NCBI RefSeq assembly: GCF_026342355.1
Contig: NZ_JAPEMV010000006.1
Location: forward strand, 186,001-250,000
Source of the DNA: Streptomyces sp. NBC_00249
Lineage (GTDB): Bacteria > Actinomycetota > Actinomycetes > Streptomycetales > Streptomycetaceae
Length of the DNA stretch: 64,000 bases
Reading direction: 5' to 3'
A program made the position numbers and the translations under genes. The notes under the pieces were generated by a model. The model was not told where the DNA came from and ran no database searches. It worked only from the letters and a program-made list of their open reading frames with translations. Below, one piece after another: positions 33,009-41,045 of this stretch; position 1 is the stretch's first letter, and every line of letters begins with the position of its first letter.

Positions 33009-34210
33009 AACGCACCCTGGTCGTCGTCGGATACGGGATGACGGCGCACCGGCTCATCGAACACCTGCGGGCGGACGACCAGTCCGCCCGTTGGCGTGTG
33101 GTGGTCGCCTCCGAGGAACCGCGCCCCGCGTACGACCGCGTGGCGCTCTCGTCGTACCTGGCCGGCCGGACCGCCGAGGAACTGACCCTCGCGGGGCCCG
33201 AGTTGCTGGACGATCCCCGGATCGACCTGCGGCTGTCCTCGCCGGTGGTCTCCCTCGACCGCGGGGCCCGCACGGTGGGCTTCGCCGACGGCTCCGCCGT
33301 CCGCTACGACGCGCTCGTCCTGGCCACCGGTTCGCGGCCGTTCGTGCCGCCGGTGCCCGGACACGAGCTGCCGGGCGCCTTCACCTACCGCACCATCGCC
33401 GATCTCGACGCCCTGCGGGAGGCCTCCGTACCGGGGGCCGCGGGGGTGGTGATCGGCGGCGGGCTGCTCGGCCTGGAGGCCGCGCAGGCACTGCGCTCGC
33501 TGGGTATGACCCCTCATGTGGTGGAGCTCTCCCCGCACTTGATGCCCCTCCAGATCGACGAGGGCGGCGGCGCGGTGCTGGCGCGCCTCGTCGGCGGCCT
33601 CGGCATGCGCGTGCACTGCGGGGTGAGCGTCGCCTCCGTGGACGCGGGCCCGGACGGCCGGGTGTGCGGGGTGGCCCTGTCCGACGGGAGCTTCCTGGAG
33701 GCCCGCAGCGTGGTGTTCTCGGCGGGGGTGCGCCCGCGCGACGAACTGGCCGGCCCGGCCGGGCTCGAACGCGGCGAGCGGGGCGGGTTCCTGGTGGACG
33801 CGTACTGCCGTACCGGGGACGAGCGGATCTGGGCGATCGGTGAGTGCGCGGCCGTCGAGGGCCGCTGCCACGGCCTGGTGGCCCCCGGGTACCTGATGGC
33901 CGAGAGCGTGGCCCGTCAGCTCCTCGCCGACCGCCCGGCCGCGCCGTTCCCGGGCGCGGACGCCTCGGCGAAGCTGAAGGTGTTCGGGGTGGAGGTGGCC
34001 GGCTTCGGCGACGTCCACGCCCGGACGGAGGGCGCGCTGTCCTTCGTACGGGAGGACCTGGCGGCCGCCACGTACGCGAAGCTGGTCCTCTCCTCCGACG
34101 GCCGCACCCTGCTGGGCGGGGTCCTGGCCGGCGACGCCCACGCGTACGGGGAACTGCGCGCGATGCTGGGCCACGAACTGACCGGCCCGCCGGAACTCCT
34201 GCTGGCCTGA
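33005..34210 (+). CDS. NirB N-terminal-like FAD-dependent NAD(P)H oxidoreductase, no siroheme domain
   Basis: 401 residues. It has LVVVGYGMTAHRLIEHLR at the N-terminus, then APAYDR-type active-site context (EEPRPAYDRVALSSYLAG). The NAD(P) motif GVVIGGGLLGLEAAQALR is near 147, the FAD motif RIWAIGECAAVEG near 275, and a C-terminal interface domain lies at about 315-395. This is the FAD half of the nitrite reductase large subunit NirB. The BFD clusters and the NIR_SIR domains that bind siroheme are missing, as the gene stops after about 400 of the usual 800-plus residues. It is probably a second electron donor to the nitrate reductase. It ends the narK operon. Confidence 0.85.
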   Translation: MKRTLVVVGYGMTAHRLIEHLRADDQSARWRVVVASEEPRPAYDRVALSSYLAGRTAEELTLAGPELLDDPRIDLRLSSPVVSLDRGARTVGFADGSAVRYDALVLATGSRPFVPPVPGHELPGAFTYRTIADLDALREASVPGAAGVVIGGGLLGLEAAQALRSLGMTPHVVELSPHLMPLQIDEGGGAVLARLVGGLGMRVHCGVSVASVDAGPDGRVCGVALSDGSFLEARSVVFSAGVRPRDELAGPAGLERGERGGFLVDAYCRTGDERIWAIGECAAVEGRCHGLVAPGYLMAESVARQLLADRPAAPFPGADASAKLKVFGVEVAGFGDVHARTEGALSFVREDLAAATYAKLVLSSDGRTLLGGVLAGDAHAYGELRAMLGHELTGPPELLLA

Positions 34211-34306
34211 CCGCTCTCCTCTCCCCCTCCGCCCCGGCCCGTACCACGGACCGGGGCGGAGCCGTTCCGGGGCGGGTCTCGGCCCACGGCCCTGAACGAC
34301 GAAAAG

Positions 34307-34342
34307 GCCGGACGCGGCTCCGGTTTCGGAGCCGCGTCCGGC
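34307..34342. terminator. Bidirectional intrinsic terminator
   Basis: A perfect 15-bp stem (34307-34321 with 34328-34342) with a GGTTTC loop lies between the convergent NirB-like and MFS genes. On the minus strand the stem is followed by TTTTC, a classical rho-independent signal for the MFS gene. Confidence 0.9.
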
Positions 34343-34386
34343 TGTCCACCCCGCCCGCGGGGGACGGTGATGTACGGGGCGGACGA

Positions 34387-35622
34387 TCAGTGGGCCGTCA
34401 CGGTGGCGGGCTCGGCGGCCTGCTCGGTGGCGGCGGGGGCGCTGCTGCGGCGGCCGACCACCAGCAGCGTCACCAGGGCCAGTCCGGCGCCGATGTACAG
34501 GACGCTGACGGTGGCCAGGTTGTCGACCGCGAAGCCGCCGAAGAGGGCGCCGAGGGCGATCGACAGGTTGAAGGTGGAGACGTAGAGGGAGGAGGCGGCC
34601 TCGGTCGCGTCGGGGGCGGCGTCGAGGATCCAGGTCTGGAAGGTGACCGGGACGGCTCCGTAGCCCAGGCCCCACAGGACCAGGATGACCGCGGCCGTCA
34701 GGGTGGTGTTGCCCACGAAGGCGAGCAGCAGCATCGCCGCGGTGAGGACCACCGCGATGCCGACGACGGTCTGCCGCAGCCGCTTGGCGATCAGGGCGCC
34801 GGCGATGAAGTTGCCGGTGATGCCGGCGACTCCGAAGACCAGCAGGAGGACACCGATCATGCTGTCGCTGACGCCGTCGTCCTGGAGCAGCGGGCGGACG
34901 AAGGTGTAGGCGAGGAAGTGGCCGGTGATGACGAGGAAGGTGATGGCGATGCCGATGCGGACGCCGGCGTTGCTCTTCCACACCTTGGGGAGGTCACCGA
35001 AGGTGATGGTGCGCTCGGCGGGGACCTTGGGCATCAGGAACAGCATGGCCGCGAGGGCCACCAGGCCGAGTCCGCCGACCGCGGCGAAGGCGGTGCGCCA
35101 GCCGGAGAGGTCGCCGAGGAAGGTGCCGGTGGGCACGCCGAGGACGGAGGCGGTCTCGACGCCGCCGAAGATGACGGCGGTGGCGCGGGCCACGTGCCGC
35201 TCGGGGACCAGGCGCAGGGCGATGCCGCCCGCGATGGACCAGAAGCCGCCGACGCTGATGCCGATCAGGAAACGGGCGACGAGGACGACCGCGAAGCTGG
35301 TGGCGAAGGCCGAGGCCAGGTTGGCGAGGCCCACGATGGCGATCAGGATGACCAGCACGAGGCGGCGGTCGAACTTCCCGGTGGCGACGGTGACCAGCGG
35401 GGCGGAGATCGCGGCGACCAGCCCGGGGACGGTGACCATGAGGGCCGCGGTGCCCTCGGAGACGTCAAGGGCGGAGCCGACCGGGGTCAGCAGGCCCACG
35501 GGGAGCAGCTCGGAGGTCATCAGGGAGAAGATGCCGAGGGTCACGGCCAGGACGGCGAGCCAGCCGCGGACGGCGGAGGGCTCCTTCTGGGGGGTGCCCG
35601 GTACGGAGGAGAGGGTAGCCAC
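34387..35622 (-). CDS. MFS transporter, DHA1 (AraJ/Cmr-like)
   Basis: 411 residues, GTG start with AAAGGA at good spacing. It has about 12 membrane helices; motif A-like ATGKFDRRLVLVILIAIVG follows helix 2, and the helix-5 region is GVETASVLGVPTGTFLGDL. The ELLPVGLLTPVGSAL opening is typical of AraJ/sugar-efflux and chloramphenicol-resistance relatives. It could be the exporter or self-resistance pump of the adjacent aromatic pathway, or part of a module with the AhpD-like protein upstream on the same strand (154-bp gap). Confidence 0.87.
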   Translation of the reverse strand: MATLSSVPGTPQKEPSAVRGWLAVLAVTLGIFSLMTSELLPVGLLTPVGSALDVSEGTAALMVTVPGLVAAISAPLVTVATGKFDRRLVLVILIAIVGLANLASAFATSFAVVLVARFLIGISVGGFWSIAGGIALRLVPERHVARATAVIFGGVETASVLGVPTGTFLGDLSGWRTAFAAVGGLGLVALAAMLFLMPKVPAERTITFGDLPKVWKSNAGVRIGIAITFLVITGHFLAYTFVRPLLQDDGVSDSMIGVLLLVFGVAGITGNFIAGALIAKRLRQTVVGIAVVLTAAMLLLAFVGNTTLTAAVILVLWGLGYGAVPVTFQTWILDAAPDATEAASSLYVSTFNLSIALGALFGGFAVDNLATVSVLYIGAGLALVTLLVVGRRSSAPAATEQAAEPATVTAH

Positions 35623-35776
35623 GGTGTCATTCCTTTGTCGGCGGTCCCCCTCTGGTGCCGGGAGACGGTTTTCGGGGGTGTGCGGGCATGCTGGGGGCGG
35701 TGGCCCGGCCTGGCAGGCGGAGGCCACCGCCCTGGTTCGTCGCTATGGGGTCTGGGACGGTCGTCGACCGGGCGGC

Positions 35777-36229
35777 CTATTCGGTGCCGGGGGTCTTGCG
35801 GGTCGCGACGTTCATCCGGTTCCAGGCGTTCGTGGTGAAGATGAGCGCGATCAGGTGCGCCAGCTCCTCCTCGCCGAAGTGCTGGGCGGCCTCGTCGTAG
35901 ACGGCGTCGGTGACGCCGCCGGGCAGGAGGGTGACCTCCTCGGTGAGGGCGAGGGCGGCGCGCTCCTTGACCGTGTACAGGCTCGACTCCTGCCAGGCGG
36001 AGAGCTGGTAGATGCGCTCCTCAGACTCGCCGCCCTTGCGGGCGTCGCCGGTGTGGTAATCGATGCAGTAGGCACAGCGGTTGATCTGCGAGGCGCGGAT
36101 CTGGACGAGCTCCAGGAGGACCGGGTCCAGACCCTGGCGGGCGGCCCCGTCGAGGGCGAGGACGGCCTTGAAGATCTTGGGGGCGACGGCGGAGAAGTTC
36201 ATGCGCTCAGGAACCTGAAAAGTGGTCAT
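35777..36229 (-). CDS. Carboxymuconolactone decarboxylase / AhpD-like protein
   Basis: 150 residues. The CMD-domain core reads ELVQIRASQINRCAYCIDYH, where the CxxC plus downstream His are the AhpD-type redox-active residues. TDAVYDEAAQHFGEEELAHL and IFTTNAWNRMNVATR are standard for the alkylhydroperoxidase-like subgroup. It probably reduces peroxides or acts in oxidative defence. It is divergent from the MocR regulator gene with only 46 bp between, so it is a likely regulatory target. Confidence 0.9.
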   Translation of the reverse strand: MTTFQVPERMNFSAVAPKIFKAVLALDGAARQGLDPVLLELVQIRASQINRCAYCIDYHTGDARKGGESEERIYQLSAWQESSLYTVKERAALALTEEVTLLPGGVTDAVYDEAAQHFGEEELAHLIALIFTTNAWNRMNVATRKTPGTE

Positions 36230-36241
36230 GTGAAGAATCTA

Positions 36242-36280
36242 AGGGCGCAATCGGCCCCGAGTAGGGTGCATTCCCATGCA
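36242..36280. promoter_or_regulatory. Candidate MocR operator with direct repeats
   Basis: AGGGCGCAAT (36242-36251) and AGGGTGCATT (36263-36272) form a direct repeat with a 21-bp period (8 of 10 identical). An adjacent dyad TGCAT-N4-ATGCA (36267-36280) includes the regulator's ATG. They fill the 46-bp gap between divergent genes; MocR/GabR proteins are known to bind direct repeats. Confidence 0.4.
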
Positions 36281-37763
36281 GAGATCATGGGTCAATCCGC
36301 CCTCCGGGACCCCTTCCCCGACCACCCCCGCACAGTCCGCCGGCACCGGCAGTGACCTGCACCTGGAGCTCAGCGGCGAAGGCAGTCTGCGCAACCAGCT
36401 GATGCACGCGTTACGCGAGTCCATCCACTCGGGCCGGCTCGCGCCCGGCACCCGGCTGCCGCCCTACCGGGCGCTCGCCGTCGACCTCGGGATCGCCCGC
36501 AACACCGTCGCCGACGCCTACGCGGAGCTCGTCGAGGAGGGCTGGCTGTCGGCCCGCCAGGGCTCCGGGACCCGGGTCGCCAAGCGGGCGGCCCCGCTCC
36601 AGGCGGACCAGGCGCGCGGCCCGGCCCGGCCCACGCACCGGCGTACCGTCCACGACCTGATGCCCAGCTCGCCGGACGCCTCCGCCTTCCCCCGTACGGC
36701 CTGGATCGGCGCCGCCCGGCGGGCCCTGGCCGCCGCCCCGCACGACGCGTTCGGGGTCGGTGACCCGCGCGGGCGCATCGAGCTGCGCCGCACGCTGACG
36801 GAGTACCTGGCGCGGGTGCGGGGGGTGCGCACGGCGCCCGACCGGATCGTCGTCTGCTCCGGTTTCGCGCACGGGCTGGGGCTGCTGGGGAAGGTCCTGA
36901 CGGGGCCGGTCGCCGTCGAGTCGTACGGGCTGGCCTTCCACCGGGAGGTGCTGGAGGAGGCCGGGCTGGAGACGGTGCCGCTGACCGTGGACAGCACCGG
37001 CGCGCGCGTCGAGGAGCTGGCGGGCACGGGCGCCAGGGCCGTACTGCTCACCCCGGCGCACCAGTTCCCCACCGGGGGGCCGCTGCACCCCGAGCGGCGG
37101 GCCGCGGTGGTGGACTGGGCGCGGGCGACCGGTGGAGTGGTGGTCGAGGACGACTACGACGGCGAGTTCCGCTACGACCGCCAGCCGGTCGGCGCCGTCC
37201 AAGGCCTGGACCCGGACCGGATCGTGTACATCGGCTCCGCCAGCAAGAGCCTGTCGCCCGCGCTGCGGCTGGGCTGGATGGTGCTGCCGGGCTGGCTCGT
37301 GGACGAGGTGCTCGCGGTCAAGGGGCCGCGCGAGATGTGGTCGGGGGTCACGGACCAGCTGACCCTGGCCGAGTTCATCTCCTCGGGCGGCTACGACCGC
37401 CACCTGCGCCGGATGCGCCAGATCTACCGGCGCCGGCGGGACCAGCTGGCGGCGCGGCTCGCGGCCGAGGCCCCGCACATCAAGGTCAGCGGGGTCGCGG
37501 CCGGGCTGCACGCGGTGCTGGAGCTGCCGCCGGACACCGAGGAGGCGGCCCTGCGCGCGGCCCGCCGGCAGGGCCTCGCCCTGGACGGCCTGCGGCCCTA
37601 CCGGCACCCGGACAGCTCCATGACCCCGCGGGACGGGCTCGTCCTCGGCTACGGCACCCCGCCCGACCACGCGTTCGCGGCGGCCCTGGACGCGCTGTGC
37701 CTGGCCCTGCCGGACCCGCCGCAGGAGCCGGACGAGTCGGTGCCGGTGCGCAGGCGGGGCTGA
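36276..37763 (+). CDS. MocR/PdxR-family regulator (GntR HTH fused to aminotransferase fold)
   Basis: 495 residues. The N-terminal GntR winged helix spans about 30-105 (LRNQLMHALRESIHSGRL ... LPPYRALAVDLGIARNTVADAYAEL). The fold-type I aminotransferase-like domain runs from about 130 to the end. The PLP-lysine lies in VYIGSASKSLSPALRLGW, and VVEDDYDGEFRYDR holds the Asp that contacts the pyridine nitrogen. Such proteins sense PLP or amino compounds. There is no Shine-Dalgarno sequence, so the message may be leaderless. It is divergent from the AhpD-like gene and convergent with the FAD monooxygenase gene. Confidence 0.92.
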   Translation: MQRSWVNPPSGTPSPTTPAQSAGTGSDLHLELSGEGSLRNQLMHALRESIHSGRLAPGTRLPPYRALAVDLGIARNTVADAYAELVEEGWLSARQGSGTRVAKRAAPLQADQARGPARPTHRRTVHDLMPSSPDASAFPRTAWIGAARRALAAAPHDAFGVGDPRGRIELRRTLTEYLARVRGVRTAPDRIVVCSGFAHGLGLLGKVLTGPVAVESYGLAFHREVLEEAGLETVPLTVDSTGARVEELAGTGARAVLLTPAHQFPTGGPLHPERRAAVVDWARATGGVVVEDDYDGEFRYDRQPVGAVQGLDPDRIVYIGSASKSLSPALRLGWMVLPGWLVDEVLAVKGPREMWSGVTDQLTLAEFISSGGYDRHLRRMRQIYRRRRDQLAARLAAEAPHIKVSGVAAGLHAVLELPPDTEEAALRAARRQGLALDGLRPYRHPDSSMTPRDGLVLGYGTPPDHAFAAALDALCLALPDPPQEPDESVPVRRRG

Positions 37764-37789
37764 GCGGGGCCGGGACGCCCGGAAACACG

Positions 37790-37831
37790 AGAGCGCCGCC
37801 GCCCGGTCGGGAAACCGGGTGGCGGCGCTCT
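37790..37831. terminator. Bidirectional intrinsic terminator
   Basis: AGAGCGCCGCC (37790-37800) pairs with GGCGGCGCTCT (37821-37831), and inside it CCCGG (37802-37806) pairs with CCGGG (37815-37819). It separates the convergent MocR gene and the end of the hydroxyanthranilate operon. Confidence 0.88.
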
Positions 37832-37859
37832 GAGGGTTGTTGCGGGGACGGCCGGGCGG

Positions 37860-39446
37860 TCAGGCCTTGGCCAGGGACCGGCCCAGTTCGGTCTCCAGCC
37901 GGTCCAGGTCGTCCGCGTGCCCGTGGGCCGCGATGTGGCCGTCGGGGCGGACCAGGTAGTAGCCGGGGTGCGCGCACAGGGCCCCGGCCCCGGGCAGCGC
38001 CGGGGTGGCCCGCAGGATCCGCAGCCCCGGCCAGGGGCTGACGGCGGCCTCGGCGGCGGCCGCCCAGCCGGTGTCGCGGGCGGGCGGGCGCAGCAGCAGG
38101 GTCCAGCCGGCGGGCTCGGTCCCGGGGCCGGCCAGGCCCAGGGCGAGGGCCGCGGGGCGGGGGAACACCGACCCGGCGCGGAGCCCGCCCGGCAGGCGGT
38201 CCCGTACCCGGCAGGTCCCGGCGGCGGGCTGCTGGGTCTCGCGCCGCGGGGTGTAGGCGAGCCTGCGTCCCGCCATCACGGGCGCGTAGAGCCGGGCGGC
38301 GGCGCCGGTGCGGTCCAGCAGCCGCATCGCGGTGTCGCGCAGGGCGACGCGGCGGCGGCTGCGGGCGGTCAGGGCCCGGGTGTGCAGGTCGGTGTCGCGG
38401 ACGATCCGCCCGGTGGCCTCGACGCGTTCCTCGCCGTAGCTCTCCAGCAGTTCGGCGGGGGCTTCCCCGGCGAGGACGGCCGCGAGCTTCCAGGCGAGGT
38501 TGTGCGCGTCCTGGAGGCCGTTGTTCATGCCCTGCCCGCCGGCCGGGCTGTGGACGTGCGCGGAGTCCCCGGCGAGGAAGACCCGGCCGCGCTGGAATTC
38601 GCTCGCCCGCCGGGCGTGCACCCGGAAGACGGTCTCCCAGACCGGTTCGGTGATCCGTACGCCGTGGGGTCCCCGGGTGTCGATGAGGGCCTGCATGTCG
38701 GCGCGGGTCAGGCGGGTGCCCTCGGGCATGACGGACAGGAAGCGGAAGACCCCGTCGGGCTGGGGGACGACGACCAGGGTGCCGGAGGTGCTCTGGTAGT
38801 AGGAGATCTCGTCGGGCGGCAGGTACCCGTCGATGCGGGTGTCGAGCAGCGCGAAGGCCATCTCGTAGGTGGATCCCTCGAAGCCGATGCCCAGTTGCCG
38901 CCGGACGTCGCTGCCCGCGCCGTCGGCGCCGATCACGAAGGGGGCGGCGAAGCGTTCGACGAGGCCGTCACCGTGTTCCAGGACGGCGGTGACGGTGGCG
39001 CCGGGCACGATCCGCCCCGAGTAGTCGACCTCGTCCAGGCAGAGCAGCCGGACGCCGCGCTCGATCTTCCCGCCGAGGGAGTGCAGCCGCTCGGTGAGGA
39101 TGCGCTCGGTCTCGGGCTGCGGGAGCTGGCGGGCGGCCAGCTCGTCGGTGAAGGTGAGGGAGGCAACGGGCTTGCGGTCGGAGAAGTACCGGAAGGCCCG
39201 GACGGGTACGGAGGCTTCCTCGACGGCCTCGCCGACGCCGAGGTCCGTGAGGATGTCGCGGACGCGGGGCCACAGGGACAGCGCCTTGGGGACGGTGGCG
39301 GCCTCGGCGGCCCGGTCGACGATCCGGACCCGGACCCCGCGCCGCAGCAGTTCGCAGGCGGCGAGGAGTCCGGTGGGGCCGGCTCCGACGATCAGTACGT
39401 CCACGTCGGAGCCGGCGGTGCCGGCGGCGGCGGTGCGCTCCGTCAC
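37860..39446 (-). CDS. FAD-dependent aromatic hydroxylase of the 3-hydroxyanthranilate operon
   Basis: 528 residues, GTG start coupled to the ligase stop (GTGA). Class A monooxygenase motifs: VLIVGAGPTGLLAACELL (about 16-33), DG motif GADGAGSDVRRQLG, and GD motif FLAGDSAHVHSPAGGQGMN. The thioredoxin-like tail is degenerate. It hydroxylates an aromatic ring with NAD(P)H and O2. As the last gene of the operon it may hydroxylate 3-hydroxyanthranilate or a derived diazo or amide product. It is in the same broad family as, but clearly not a copy of, the monooxygenase at 10905-12554. Confidence 0.88.
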   Translation of the reverse strand: MTERTAAAGTAGSDVDVLIVGAGPTGLLAACELLRRGVRVRIVDRAAEAATVPKALSLWPRVRDILTDLGVGEAVEEASVPVRAFRYFSDRKPVASLTFTDELAARQLPQPETERILTERLHSLGGKIERGVRLLCLDEVDYSGRIVPGATVTAVLEHGDGLVERFAAPFVIGADGAGSDVRRQLGIGFEGSTYEMAFALLDTRIDGYLPPDEISYYQSTSGTLVVVPQPDGVFRFLSVMPEGTRLTRADMQALIDTRGPHGVRITEPVWETVFRVHARRASEFQRGRVFLAGDSAHVHSPAGGQGMNNGLQDAHNLAWKLAAVLAGEAPAELLESYGEERVEATGRIVRDTDLHTRALTARSRRRVALRDTAMRLLDRTGAAARLYAPVMAGRRLAYTPRRETQQPAAGTCRVRDRLPGGLRAGSVFPRPAALALGLAGPGTEPAGWTLLLRPPARDTGWAAAAEAAVSPWPGLRILRATPALPGAGALCAHPGYYLVRPDGHIAAHGHADDLDRLETELGRSLAKA

Positions 39447-41011
39447 CGGGCTGCCTGTCGCCGCAGGCGCGCGCTCAGTTCGAGGCGCTGCACCTTCATG
39501 GTGGCCGTGCGGGGCAGCTCGGAGAGCTTCATCTGCACGGGCTCGGCCAGCTGCGGCCACTCGGCGGCGGCGGTGCGCCAGCGCTCGCGGTCCAGCGGCA
39601 GGTCGTCGCGGGTGCACAGGACGGGGACGCCGGCCTCGCCCGGTCCGGGGACGACGACGAGTTCGGTCAGCTCGTCGAGCCGGCCGAGCACCGTGTCCTC
39701 GATCTCCAGGGTCGAGGAGATGCCGGGGATGGAGTCGACCTCGCGGTCCAGGAGGTGCAGGCAGCCCTCCTCGGTGCGGTACCCGAGGTCCATGCCGCGC
39801 CACCAGCCGCCGTGCACCTGGGTGTCGTAGCGCTCGCGCTCGCCGAAGTAGCCGAGCGCCCGGCCGGCGGCCTGGACGTCGATGTAGCCGGGGTTCTCCC
39901 GGGTGACGGGCTGTCCGTTGCGGCTGACGAGACGGAACTTGGTGTCGGAGGGGAAGGCGTAGCCCTGGCAGCGGCCGTCGGCGCCGTGGGCGGTGGCGCG
40001 GGTGAAGCCGCGGCCGACGAGCGGGCCCGTCTCGCTCTGTCCGTAGATCTGGTAGAAGAGCGGCGAGCTGCGGTCGGTGGCGTGCAGCAGCTTGTGCATG
40101 GTGCTGGGGTGGATGGCGTCGAAGGTGGTGCTGAAGTACTTGACGTTGGCGAGGGGCCGCAGCGGGTGGTCGGCGAGGACCTCCCACTCCATGAAGGAGT
40201 TGGGGTGCGACTCGATGAAGCCGGGGCGGGTCTCGGCCCACAGCTTCGCGGCGTGCTCGGGCTCGGCGTCGTTCATGATGACCATCGGGTTGCCGCGGGG
40301 CAGCAGGACGGCGAGGGCCAGCGGCATCCGGGAGTGGACGTAGCTGACGTGCAGGGCGACCGTCTCGTGCTCGCGGATCATGTCGAAGAGCTTGGCCTGG
40401 GGGCGGTAACGGCCGTGCAGGGTCCGGGCGGAGTGGACGACGAGCTTGGGCAGGCCGGTGGTCCCGGAGGTGTGGGTCATCAGCGCGGGCAGGTCCAGGT
40501 GCGGGACGACCGCGTCCTGGCGCGGGGAGCCGGCCAGGTCGGCGAGGGAGACCGTGCCGGGGCGGGAGCCCGCCACGATGATCACCTGGCTGGTGATCTC
40601 GGCGAGGGGGGCGTCGGCGAAGGAGCCGTCGAGCTTGTCGGTGTCGGTGACCAGGAAGGGCGCTCCGAGGCGGCGCAGCAGCGCGAGCACGCTGTCGGCG
40701 TCGAGGTACGGGGAGAGCTGGACGGGGACGGCGCCGAGGCGGGCGACGGCGGACGACAGGATGTTGATGTCGAAGCCGTTGGACTTGTGGAGGGCGACGT
40801 GCTCGCCGCGCCGGACGCCCGCGGCGTACAGGCGGGCGGCGGTGTCGTCGATGTACTCGGCGAGGTCGGCGAAGGTCATGCGGCGGCCGGCCCCGGGGAA
40901 GAGGTCCAGGTCGTGGTCGAGGATGATCAGCTTGTCGCCGTGGTCCTGGGCGGCGCGCTCGGCGACGAGACCCATGTAGAGGCCCTTGTCACTGCCGTTG
41001 ACGGGAAGCAT
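39443..41011 (-). CDS. Class I adenylate-forming enzyme, paralogue of the 22.8-kb ligase
   Basis: 522 residues. P-loop MTHTSGTTGLPK is near 180, A5 motif QIYGQSETGP, A7-like GWWRGMDLGY, and C-terminal TATMKVQRLEL with lysine. Long blocks are shared with the ligase at 22774-24345, for example ILDHDLD, ESHPNSFMEWEVLAD against EAHPNTFLRWEVLAE, LANVKYFSTTFDAIHP and GCLHLLDREVDSIPG. They are therefore paralogues within one subfamily. It may activate the carboxylate of 3-hydroxyanthranilate as an acyl-AMP or thioester, or act as the actual diazotase. It starts 34 bp after the PhzE-like gene and is coupled to the monooxygenase. Confidence 0.82.
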   Translation of the reverse strand: MLPVNGSDKGLYMGLVAERAAQDHGDKLIILDHDLDLFPGAGRRMTFADLAEYIDDTAARLYAAGVRRGEHVALHKSNGFDINILSSAVARLGAVPVQLSPYLDADSVLALLRRLGAPFLVTDTDKLDGSFADAPLAEITSQVIIVAGSRPGTVSLADLAGSPRQDAVVPHLDLPALMTHTSGTTGLPKLVVHSARTLHGRYRPQAKLFDMIREHETVALHVSYVHSRMPLALAVLLPRGNPMVIMNDAEPEHAAKLWAETRPGFIESHPNSFMEWEVLADHPLRPLANVKYFSTTFDAIHPSTMHKLLHATDRSSPLFYQIYGQSETGPLVGRGFTRATAHGADGRCQGYAFPSDTKFRLVSRNGQPVTRENPGYIDVQAAGRALGYFGERERYDTQVHGGWWRGMDLGYRTEEGCLHLLDREVDSIPGISSTLEIEDTVLGRLDELTELVVVPGPGEAGVPVLCTRDDLPLDRERWRTAAAEWPQLAEPVQMKLSELPRTATMKVQRLELSARLRRQAAR

Positions 41012-41045
41012 TGCGGAGCTCCTTCGCGGTGCGGGGAAGTGGTGG

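Noticed and set aside
34387..35622. MFS gene as a nitrite exporter of the nitrate operon
   Set aside because: It lacks the nitrate-signature helices seen in NarK, is on the opposite strand and is separated by a strong terminator; it looks like an AraJ-type drug or sugar efflux pump.
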